Shown here one piece after another: positions 1-5,899 of a stretch of 6,976 bases of DNA. The position numbers and the translations under genes were made by a program. The stretch is from contig QIAR01000076.1 in assembly GCA_003225595.1 (NCBI GenBank), forward strand, positions 1-6,976. The letters are read 5' to 3'. Origin of the DNA: Acidobacteriota bacterium (GTDB lineage: Bacteria > Acidobacteriota > Terriglobia > Terriglobales > Acidobacteriaceae). The notes under the pieces are model-generated. The model saw only the letters and a program-made list of their open reading frames with translations, was not told the DNA's origin and made no database searches. The stretch's first letter is position 1, and each line of letters starts with the position of its first letter.

Positions 1-2
1 TG

Positions 3-1601
3 GCACGCGAGGAATTGCGGAGGGCGCTCGATGGCGTGCTCGACCTCGAGAGGCTGCTCAGCCGGGTCACGCTCGAGACGGCGAATCCTCGCGATGTGCT
101 GGCCTTGGCAGCCTCGCTCGGGAAAATTCCGGCAGTGCGGGCAACATTGGCGCGACTCTCAACCGAGCGACTAAGGACATTGCATGCGTCGAGCGACGAA
201 CTCGGTGATCTGAGGGAGCGCATTGAGAAAACCATTGTCTCTGAGCCGCCGATTTGGTTGAACGATGGCGGAGTGATCCAAAACGGCATAAACGAAGAAC
301 TCGACGAACTGCGTGACCTGAGCCGCAATAGCAAGCAGCACCTGGCCCAGATCGAGCAACGGGAGCGGCAGCGGACAGGCATCTCCTCGCTGAAGGTGAA
401 ATTCAATTCGATTTTCGGCTACTACTTAGAGGTTTCAAAATCCAACCTGCACCACGTTCCCGCCGATTACGAACGCAAACAGACCCTGGTCAACGCCGAG
501 CGCTTCACCACCCCTGAGCTCAAAGAGTACGAATCGAAGATTCTTGATGCGCAGGAAAAGATTGTCGAGATCGAGCGCCGGCTGTTTGCCGAGTTGCGGG
601 TAGCGATTGCCGGTGAGGCAACGCGGATTCGACAAACAGCCCTGGCATTGGCTGAGGTGGACGTCTTAGCGGCCTTGGCGCACATTGCCGCATTGCGCAA
701 CTATTGCCGTCCGCAGTTTGATACCAGCGGTGGCGACATCGAGATTCTCGCAGGCCGCCATCCGGTTATCGAACAGCAGGAACTCTCCGGCGTCGGCGAC
801 CGATTTGTCCCCAACGATCTCTTTCTGAATTCGACCACGCACACCATCCTGGTGCTGACCGGACCCAATATGGGCGGTAAGTCTACTTATCTTCGGCAGA
901 CAGCTCTGATTGTGATCCTGGCGCAGATAGGATCATTCGTGCCAGCGCGTTCGGCACGCTTGAGTGTGATAGACCGCGTCTTCACCCGCATCGGCGCAAG
1001 CGATAACCTGGCCCGAGGACGCTCGACGTTCATGGTCGAGATGACGGAAACAGCGGCGATCCTGCACACGGCGACACCGCGGTCTTTAGTTCTGCTCGAT
1101 GAGATCGGACGTGGCACCGCAACCTACGATGGCTTGGCCATCGCCTGGGCGGCCATCGAATACCTACACGCCAGAACGCGCGCCAAGACTCTCTTCGCGA
1201 CGCACTATTTCGAGCTGACGGAGTTGGCCGAGCGGCTCTCGGGAGTGAAGAATTATCACGTGTCAGTGAAAGAAACCGGCGGAGGCATTGTATTTTTGCG
1301 CAAAGTGGAGCCCGGCGCTGCCGATCGCAGTTACGGAATCGAAGTGGCTAAGCTGGCAGGCTTGCCCAATGAGGTGATCGAGCGCGCGAGAGAAGTATTG
1401 GCTGAGCACGAGAGCGCAGAGCTCCGGTTAACAGATCACCTGGCCAGCGATGATCTGAGGCCCGCCCCAGCAGCGCAGCTCACGATATTCACGGCAATCT
1501 CGCAGCCGGTGCTGGAGCGCTTGCGTGAGGTGGACTTAAATCATCTGACTCCGCTGGAAGCCTTGAATTTGCTGGCGGAGTTGAAGAAGCAGGTGGACTG
1601 A
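3..1601 (+). CDS. mutS: DNA mismatch repair protein MutS, 5'-truncated by window edge
   Basis: MutS recognises base mismatches and small loops as a clamp-like dimer and uses ATP to recruit MutL. The reading frame is open to the left edge, so 532 C-terminal residues are seen; full MutS is usually about 850-870, and the mismatch-reading N-terminal domain with its Phe-X-Glu motif lies outside. In order: lever/core helices; the clamp region at about 388-540 (SSLKVKFNSIFGYYLEVSK, then the QTLVNAERFTTPELKEYE segment); the ABC-type ATPase with Walker A GPNMGGKST at 861-887; the STFMVEMTE segment near 1024-1050; Walker B LVLLDEIGRGT with Asp-Glu codons at 1098-1103; and FATHYFEL near 1195-1215. The dimer/helix-turn-helix part follows (GIEVAKLAGLP). 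QLTIF at 1476-1490 resembles the sliding-clamp binding consensus QL(S/D)LF. The family's usual C-terminal motif (LTPLEALNLLAELKK) ends the protein, so the 3' end is intact. The signature reads GRGTATYDG, with Ala where many MutS have Ser. Identification is certain; only the start is missing. Confidence 0.98.
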   Translation, partial: AREELRRALDGVLDLERLLSRVTLETANPRDVLALAASLGKIPAVRATLARLSTERLRTLHASSDELGDLRERIEKTIVSEPPIWLNDGGVIQNGINEELDELRDLSRNSKQHLAQIEQRERQRTGISSLKVKFNSIFGYYLEVSKSNLHHVPADYERKQTLVNAERFTTPELKEYESKILDAQEKIVEIERRLFAELRVAIAGEATRIRQTALALAEVDVLAALAHIAALRNYCRPQFDTSGGDIEILAGRHPVIEQQELSGVGDRFVPNDLFLNSTTHTILVLTGPNMGGKSTYLRQTALIVILAQIGSFVPARSARLSVIDRVFTRIGASDNLARGRSTFMVEMTETAAILHTATPRSLVLLDEIGRGTATYDGLAIAWAAIEYLHARTRAKTLFATHYFELTELAERLSGVKNYHVSVKETGGGIVFLRKVEPGAADRSYGIEVAKLAGLPNEVIERAREVLAEHESAELRLTDHLASDDLRPAPAAQLTIFTAISQPVLERLREVDLNHLTPLEALNLLAELKKQVD

Positions 1602-1631
1602 GGGCCGTCGCTGGGCGCTCGTCGTCGGGCA

Positions 1632-1734
1632 GTAAACCTGGATTTCTGCCGTTGCTTAGAGTTGATTGAAAGGGCACGTCTTTCCAGGCCTGCCTACGGT
1701 CACTTTCCGGGTTTACGGCTAAAGCCGCGCCCTT
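1632..1734. repeat. Palindromic, REP-like intergenic element
   Basis: The gap between mutS and nagZ contains several inverted repeats. GTAAACC at 1632-1638 is matched by GGTTTAC at 1710-1716. AAGGGC at 1670-1675 is matched by GCCCTT at 1729-1734. A tight hairpin CGGCT-AA-AGCCG lies at 1716-1727. The segment around GGCTAAAGCCGCGCCCTT resembles short palindromes that I recall as scattered between genes in Acidobacteriota genomes; that is memory, not a search. No thymine run follows any stem, so it does not look like an intrinsic terminator. No convincing -35/-10 promoter pair for nagZ is visible in the gap. Confidence 0.45.
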
Positions 1735-1800
1735 CGACGGTGCTGCTTGGTGCACATGAGCGCGGAAATCGTTAGCCGTTGGAATTCATTGCCGATCGTG

Positions 1801-2937
1801 ATGGAAAGAACAAAAGCAATTTCTAACCTGCGCAAGCAAGTCAGCCAACTCCTCATTATGGGCTTTGATGGCACCGAGATGTCTTCGCGCCTCAGTTCCC
1901 TGCTCACTCGCCTCCAACCCGGCGGCGTCATACTGTTCGCGCGCAACATCACTTCTGCAGCACAGACGCACGAATTGCTAAAGGACTGCCAGGCCCTCGT
2001 CTCGACGCCGATGTTCCTGTGCGTCGACATGGAAGGAGGCAGAGTCGACCGACTGAAAAATGCCGTGGGCCCGTCTCCCTCTGCGGCGGACGTGTTCGCC
2101 ACCGATGATCCCAAACTTTTTCGCAAGCATGGCAAAGTGATCGGCGAATCCTGCCGGGCACTGGGTTTCAATACGGACTTTGCGCCGACAGTTGACCTTG
2201 CACTCGAGGCGTCGCGGTCAGTGATGAGTTCGCGTGCAGTCTCGGCCGATCCTAAAGAGACCGTCGTCTACGCCCGTCAGTTTCTGCGGGGATTACATGA
2301 GGCGGGCGTACTTGGTTCTGGCAAACACTTCCCCGGACTCGGCGAGGCCAATCTTGATACGCATCATGAGCTCCCCAACGTCAAGAAGTCCTGGAAGAAG
2401 CTCTGGAAAGAGGATCTCTACCCCTACCGCGTGCTCCGCCGCGAGTTCCCTTTCGTAATGGTGGCGCACGCCGCTTACCCAGCTGTGACCAAAGACAGTA
2501 CGCCGGCTTCTATTTCAAAGAAATGGGTCAATGACATCTTGCGCAAGAAAATCGGGTATCGCGGGTTGATCATTTCCGACGACCTGGAGATGGGCGGAGT
2601 ACTCCAGGCAGCCTCGATTGAACACGCAGCCGTGGAACACATTCGGGCAGGCGGAGATCTGTGCCTGATCTGTCATGAAGAGGATCACATCACCGGTTCG
2701 TATGAAACCCTGATACACGAGGCCGAGCGCGATCGCAAGTTTGCGCAACGCCTGACAGAGTCCGCTAAGCGCGTGCAAACACAAAAAAGAAAACTGCTCG
2801 CGTCCGTTCGATGGAGGGCGCCGGGTGCAGACGCCCGGCCTCCCTCGACCCCCAAACTGGAGCGACTCTCGCGCCAGCTTTGGGAATTCAGCGAGCAGGT
2901 GCGCCTGCAGACGATCGGTCGGAAGGAGCAGGAATGA
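1801..2937 (+). CDS. nagZ: Beta-N-acetylglucosaminidase NagZ (glycoside hydrolase family 3)
   Basis: NagZ removes the non-reducing GlcNAc from GlcNAc-anhydroMurNAc and its peptide forms in the cytoplasm during peptidoglycan recycling. From the ATG at 1801 the product is 378 residues. It opens with LRKQVSQLLIMGFDG, the usual beginning of the GH3 barrel, then VDMEGGRVDRL (Asp76), KHFPGLG (Lys175-His176), DTHHELP (Asp186, His188, the family's mobile catalytic loop) and IISDDLEMGG (Asp260/Asp261, the nucleophile segment). No signal peptide is seen, which fits a cytoplasmic enzyme. A Pro/Ala-rich linker near 2810-2850 precedes a short C-terminal helix (LERLSRQLWEFSEQVRL); E. coli NagZ, about 341 residues, is shorter. 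The start is uncertain: in-frame TTG 1747, GTG 1750 and ATG 1756 would add 15-18 residues, and none has a good ribosome binding site. I prefer 1801 because it places the conserved domain nearest the N-terminus. The stop overlaps the anmK start. Only the catalysis within the GH3/NagZ family is inferred. Confidence 0.93.
   Translation: MERTKAISNLRKQVSQLLIMGFDGTEMSSRLSSLLTRLQPGGVILFARNITSAAQTHELLKDCQALVSTPMFLCVDMEGGRVDRLKNAVGPSPSAADVFATDDPKLFRKHGKVIGESCRALGFNTDFAPTVDLALEASRSVMSSRAVSADPKETVVYARQFLRGLHEAGVLGSGKHFPGLGEANLDTHHELPNVKKSWKKLWKEDLYPYRVLRREFPFVMVAHAAYPAVTKDSTPASISKKWVNDILRKKIGYRGLIISDDLEMGGVLQAASIEHAAVEHIRAGGDLCLICHEEDHITGSYETLIHEAERDRKFAQRLTESAKRVQTQKRKLLASVRWRAPGADARPPSTPKLERLSRQLWEFSEQVRLQTIGRKEQE
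2813..2843. repeat. GC-rich hairpin inside the nagZ linker
   Basis: GCCGGG at 2820-2825 and CCCGGC at 2834-2839 form a perfect 6-bp stem with an 8-nt loop. It is extended by GGAG at 2813-2816 pairing with CTCC at 2840-2843 across a 3-nt bulge. The hairpin encodes the Arg/Pro/Ala-rich linker of NagZ between the barrel and the C-terminal helix. This is a typical place for a mobile palindrome to be tolerated in frame, but chance in a GC-rich linker is possible. Confidence 0.4.
2923..2928 (+). promoter_or_regulatory. Strong ribosome binding site of anmK
   Basis: AAGGAG lies 5 nt before the ATG at 2934, inside the last codons of nagZ. It fixes the anmK start at 2934, although the frame is open further upstream (to an ATG at 2811), and it supports coupled translation of the two genes. 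Confidence 0.85.
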
Positions 2938-4109
2938 TCGTTGCGGGTGTGATGAGCGGCACTTCGGCAGACGGAATTAACGTAGCGTTGGTGCGGGTGA
3001 ACGATACTCAAGTGCATGCAACCAAGACGCTCAAACTCCATCGTCCGCCAAAGTTCCAACTGCTCGGTCACGCCGAGTATCCCTATCCCAAAGATGTTCG
3101 CCGTGCGGTGCTCGCTAGCATGAATGCTGCCCGGGCAAATGTAGCCGATCTTGCGCGGCTGAATTTCCTGCTGGGCGAGCTTTATGCGGAAGCAGTTCTG
3201 GAAACGCAGCGGCAGCTGCGTCTGAGAGTCGACTTGATCGGGTGTCACGGGCAGACTCTCTATCATCAGGGTGAGGCCGCGTTATTCTTCAGACGCAGAC
3301 TCGCGGTGACCTGGCAGATCGGCGAGGCTGCGGTGATTGCCGCGCGTATAGGCGTGCCGGTGGTCTCAGATTTTCGCCCTTCCGACATGGCGGCCGGCGG
3401 CAAGGGCGCGCCATTGGTTCCCTTCCTCGACTACCTGCTCTATCGCGACCCGCGCATCGGGCGCGTGGTGCAGAACATTGGCGGAATCGCCAATTTGACT
3501 GCGATTCCAGCCGGAGCAACGGCTGCACAAGTAATTGCATTCGACACCGGCCCGGGCAACATGGTGATCGATGCGGTCACCGAACGGCTGTTCCGTGAAC
3601 CGTACGATCGCGACGGACAAATCGCTGGTTCGGGAGCCGTGCGGCAGGACGTGATCCGCGATCTGATGCGCGCACCATTTTTCCGGCGCAAGCCACCGAA
3701 GACGGCTGGGCGCGAGGAGTTCGGTCGCGAATTCGTTCACGAGTTTCTGCGCCGCTGTGGCCGGTCCTCGAAACCAGATTGCGTCGCGACCGCGACGGCA
3801 TTAAGTGCACGCTCGATTGGGGATGCGCTGCGGCATTTTGTAGCCAAGCGGTCCGGCCGCTACAAGGAATTCGTGGTTTCGGGCGGTGGCGCGAAGAATC
3901 CAACGCTGCTCGCGATGCTGGCGAACGAAATAGGAACTCTGGGGCTGCAGATCCGTCTATCCGACGAATTCGGCTTGCCGTCGGATGCCAAAGAAGCCAC
4001 GGCATTCGCGTTGTTGGCTCACCAGACCTGGAAGCGGCAGCCGTCAAACGTGCCATCGGCAACGGGGGCCAAGGGACCAGTTATTCTCGGCAAGGTTTCA
4101 TATGCCTAG
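2934..4109 (+). CDS. anmK: Anhydro-N-acetylmuramic acid kinase AnmK
   Basis: AnmK uses ATP and water to open the 1,6-anhydro ring of anhydroMurNAc and phosphorylate it, giving MurNAc-6-phosphate in the cytoplasm; this is the step after NagZ. The 391-residue product has the family's usual length (about 370-390) and the sugar kinase/ASKHA-type motifs: MSGTSADG (residues 7-14, nucleotide binding), GCHGQT (103-108), DFRPSDMAAGGKGAPL (146-161, holding the catalytic aspartate region), FDTGPGN (203-209), VSGGGAKN (315-322) and DAKEATAFALLA (351-362). The ATG overlaps the nagZ TGA as ATGA, and a strong AAGGAG precedes it; the in-frame codons back to 2811 are therefore treated as untranslated extension. 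The neighbour and the chemistry match, so this is a recycling operon. MurQ, the etherase that would take MurNAc-6-phosphate onward, is not in the window. All key motifs are present and there is no sign of a frameshift. Confidence 0.97.
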   Translation: MIVAGVMSGTSADGINVALVRVNDTQVHATKTLKLHRPPKFQLLGHAEYPYPKDVRRAVLASMNAARANVADLARLNFLLGELYAEAVLETQRQLRLRVDLIGCHGQTLYHQGEAALFFRRRLAVTWQIGEAAVIAARIGVPVVSDFRPSDMAAGGKGAPLVPFLDYLLYRDPRIGRVVQNIGGIANLTAIPAGATAAQVIAFDTGPGNMVIDAVTERLFREPYDRDGQIAGSGAVRQDVIRDLMRAPFFRRKPPKTAGREEFGREFVHEFLRRCGRSSKPDCVATATALSARSIGDALRHFVAKRSGRYKEFVVSGGGAKNPTLLAMLANEIGTLGLQIRLSDEFGLPSDAKEATAFALLAHQTWKRQPSNVPSATGAKGPVILGKVSYA

Positions 4110-4159
4110 CCTAGGGGAGTACCTTGGCCACAAAGCCGCGAAGACACAGCCGATGCCTG

Positions 4160-4179
4160 CCCTGAGCGAACCTGAAGGG
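4160..4179. repeat. Dispersed palindrome-like repeat (CCCTGAGCGAA type)
   Basis: The 20 bases begin CCCTGAGCGAA and end CCTGAAGGG, with CCCT and AGGG as outer arms. They closely resemble a very common short repeat in environmental bacterial genomes, usually written CCCTGAGCGAA-GTCGAAGGG; this recognition is from memory. The copy lies in the 76-bp gap between anmK and the solute-binding protein gene and its right end overlaps that gene's ribosome binding site. Just to its left, about 4124-4150, is a CACAAAG/GCGAAGACACAG stretch that also looks like repeat-derived sequence. Confidence 0.6.
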
Positions 4180-4180
4180 A
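4175..4180 (+). promoter_or_regulatory. Ribosome binding site of the solute-binding protein gene
   Basis: AAGGGA lies 5 nt before the ATG at 4186 and is a good match to the anti-Shine-Dalgarno sequence. It decides in favour of 4186 over the ATGs at 4102 and 4204. Five of its six bases belong to the repeat-like palindrome at 4160-4179. Confidence 0.6.
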
Positions 4181-4185
4181 CGGCT

Positions 4186-5733
4186 ATGGCTACCTGGCCC
4201 GTAATGACCCGAACCCTGGCGGTTCTTACGATTGTTGGTTTGGCTCTTTCCTTTCTCTCCTGCTCCAGCAAGCCCGACCCACACACCCTGGTTATGATCA
4301 TCGAGAGCAGCCCCACGAATCTTGATCCCAGGGTAGGCCTCGATGCGCAGTCAGAGCGTATTGATGAGCTGATCTTCGATGATCTCCTCGAGCGTGACGA
4401 GCACCTCAATGTGAAACCCGCGCTGGCGGAAAGCTGGGAAATTCCTGATCGCATGACGTACGTATTTCGTCTGCATCACGGAGTGAAATTCCACGACGGA
4501 CGCCCGCTGACTTCTCGCGATGTGAAGTGGACCTTCGACTCTCTGCTGCAGGGCAAAATTCGCAGCACCAAGGCCGCCGCCTATCGATTCGTGGACCGTA
4601 TCGAAGCGCCGGACGACTACACGGTCATTTTCCACATGAAGGAGCCGTTTTCGACGTTGCTGTGGAACCTTTCCGACGGCGCGATCGGGATTGTTCCATA
4701 CGGCAGCGGCGATGAAATCAGCCGAAAACCGATGGGTTCGGGGCCGTTTCGCTTCTTCAGTGCAGAGCAGGATAGAGAAGTTATCCTCGAGCGTAACGAG
4801 GAGTACTGGGGTGAAAAGGCACGCCTCGGACGGATACGATTCATGGTAGTGCCGGATACAACTACGCGCGGACTTGAACTGCGCAAGGGCAGCGCTGATA
4901 TCGTCAACAACGCGTTGACCTCTGACCTCGTGCTCGCGCTCGAACGCGAACCAAATCTGAAAGTATTGCGCGGACCGGGCACCGTACTGAATTATCTTGC
5001 ATTCAATTTGCGCGATCCCGTTCTGAAAGACGTGCGCGTACGGCAGGCCATCGCGTATGCAATAAACCGCCAGCCGATGATCGAGTACCTGTGGCGTGGC
5101 TTCGCGCAACCAGCGGCCAGCGTCCTGCCGGCGCAGAGTTGGGCGTACAACGCGGATGTGCCCACGTACGAGCACAATGCCGAGCGCGCGCGGCAGATTC
5201 TCGATACCGCCGGCTATCGCCCGGTCAATCACGTTCGATTTCACCTGGTCATGAAGACCTCCACCGAGGAAACCACGCGTCTGATCGCAGCCGTCTTGCA
5301 GCAGCAGTTGCGCGACGTAGGCGTTGCGCTCGACATCCGTACATTTGAATTCGCCACCTTCTTTTCCGACGTGACCAGCGGCGCGTACCAGCTTTATTCC
5401 CTGCGCTGGATCGGCGGCAACGAAGACCCTGACATCTTCGAGTACGCATTTCATTCCGCCAAGTTTTCGCCGCACGGTGCCAATCGCAGCTACTATTCCA
5501 ATCCGCGCATAGATGCATTGATTGACCAAGCTCGCAGCGAGCTTGACCAGAACACCCGAAAGCAGCTTTACGCAGAAATCCAACAAGTCCTGGCGAAGGA
5601 GTTGCCCTACATTAATCTCTGGTATCTCGACAACATCCTGGTGCATTCGAAGCGGGTGCGGAATCTGACGCTGAATGCTTCTGGAAATTATGATTTTCTG
5701 AAAACCGCGGAGTTGGTCTCGGAAAAAGACTGA
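4186..5733 (+). CDS. Family 5 extracellular solute-binding lipoprotein (peptide ABC transporter type)
   Basis: Proteins of this family (SBP_bac_5; OppA, DppA, MppA, NikA) catch peptides or other ligands outside the inner membrane for an ABC importer. The product is 515 residues from the ATG at 4186. An N-terminal hydrophobic segment (LAVLTIVGLALSFLSC) ends at Cys26, followed by SSKPD, which suggests a lipoprotein signal. The residues before the cysteine, Phe-Leu-Ser, are not a canonical lipobox. The mature part starts with LVMIIESSPTNLDPR; the family signature region runs from LAESW (80-84) through FRLHHGVKFHDGRPLT (94-109), then PMGSGPFRF (182-190), LNYLAFNL, VRQAIAYAINR and the C-terminal RKQLYAEIQQVLAKELPYINLW. 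No permease or ATPase gene is in the window. It follows anmK by 76 bp, so it could bind murein peptides, but the ligand cannot be told from the sequence. Alternative starts are ATG 4204, which gives a more typical signal peptide, and ATG 4102, which would overlap anmK but place over 30 extra residues before the signal. Confidence 0.92.
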   Translation: MATWPVMTRTLAVLTIVGLALSFLSCSSKPDPHTLVMIIESSPTNLDPRVGLDAQSERIDELIFDDLLERDEHLNVKPALAESWEIPDRMTYVFRLHHGVKFHDGRPLTSRDVKWTFDSLLQGKIRSTKAAAYRFVDRIEAPDDYTVIFHMKEPFSTLLWNLSDGAIGIVPYGSGDEISRKPMGSGPFRFFSAEQDREVILERNEEYWGEKARLGRIRFMVVPDTTTRGLELRKGSADIVNNALTSDLVLALEREPNLKVLRGPGTVLNYLAFNLRDPVLKDVRVRQAIAYAINRQPMIEYLWRGFAQPAASVLPAQSWAYNADVPTYEHNAERARQILDTAGYRPVNHVRFHLVMKTSTEETTRLIAAVLQQQLRDVGVALDIRTFEFATFFSDVTSGAYQLYSLRWIGGNEDPDIFEYAFHSAKFSPHGANRSYYSNPRIDALIDQARSELDQNTRKQLYAEIQQVLAKELPYINLWYLDNILVHSKRVRNLTLNASGNYDFLKTAELVSEKD

Positions 5734-5759
5734 ACCGCAGATGGGCGTCCGTTCTCGTA

Positions 5760-5782
5760 GAGACGTTGCTCGCTAATGTCTC
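5760..5782. repeat. Imperfect palindrome after the solute-binding protein gene
   Basis: GAGACGTT at 5760-5767 pairs with AATGTCTC at 5775-5782 (seven Watson-Crick pairs and one G-T) around a 7-nt loop. It resembles the GTAGAGACGTTGC...-type inverted repeats that I recall between genes in several environmental phyla. It lies 26 bp after the stop codon. No thymine run follows, so it is not a standard intrinsic terminator, although it could still protect the 3' end of the transcript. Confidence 0.5.
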
Positions 5783-5791
5783 GAATTAGGA

Positions 5792-5817
5792 AGGGAGGCC
5801 CAGCAAGCTGCGTCCCT
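5792..5817. repeat. Small inverted repeat in the same gap
   Basis: AGGGA at 5792-5796 matches TCCCT at 5813-5817, and inside them CAGC-AA-GCTG at 5801-5810 forms a short hairpin, with an unpaired internal loop between the two stems. It is one of three hairpins in the 166-bp gap between the binding protein gene and ymdB. Function is unknown and the stems are short. Confidence 0.3.
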
Positions 5818-5829
5818 ACTATCCTTTAT

Positions 5830-5855
5830 GGCGGTCACAACCTGTGGAGACCGCC
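5830..5855 (+). other. Perfect 7-bp hairpin in the ymdB leader
   Basis: GGCGGTC at 5830-5836 and GACCGCC at 5849-5855 are exact inverted copies with a 12-nt spacer. ACA (5837-5839) and TGT (5843-5845) inside could extend the stem with a bulge. It is followed by a second small hairpin, GGCAG-CA-CTGCC, at 5858-5869, about 30 bp before the GTG start of ymdB. It may be a leader RNA structure or an operator-like site; no regulator is suggested by the sequence. Neither stem is followed by a T-run. Confidence 0.4.
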
Positions 5856-5899
5856 GGGGCAGCACTGCCAGCGTGTTAACATCGAAAACTGGGGTCCAC

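Noticed and set aside
1110..1136. GRGTATYDG in MutS in place of GRGTSTYDG as a possible functional defect
   Set aside because: The position is variable in the signature and the Walker A, Asp-Glu and other motifs are intact; there is no reason to expect loss of function.
1719..2171. 150-codon open frame on the - strand opposite the start of nagZ
   Set aside because: Composition and Arg/Ser-rich content are typical of shadow frames; no homology recognised.
2811..2933. Upstream extension of anmK with 41 more residues
   Set aside because: The family begins at MIVAGVMSGTS-like sequence and a strong ribosome binding site precedes the ATG at 2934; the extension lies wholly within nagZ.
2685..3266. 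193-codon open frame on the - strand across the nagZ-anmK junction
   Set aside because: Antisense to two genes with clear family motifs; no domain or ribosome binding site seen.
4351..5646. 431-codon open frame on the - strand opposite the solute-binding protein gene
   Set aside because: It recapitulates no recognisable family and is fully antisense to a well-supported gene; long antisense frames are expected in GC-rich coding DNA.
5734..5790. Intrinsic terminator after the solute-binding protein gene
   Set aside because: The stem at 5760-5782 is not followed by a thymine run on either strand, so a standard terminator is not supported.
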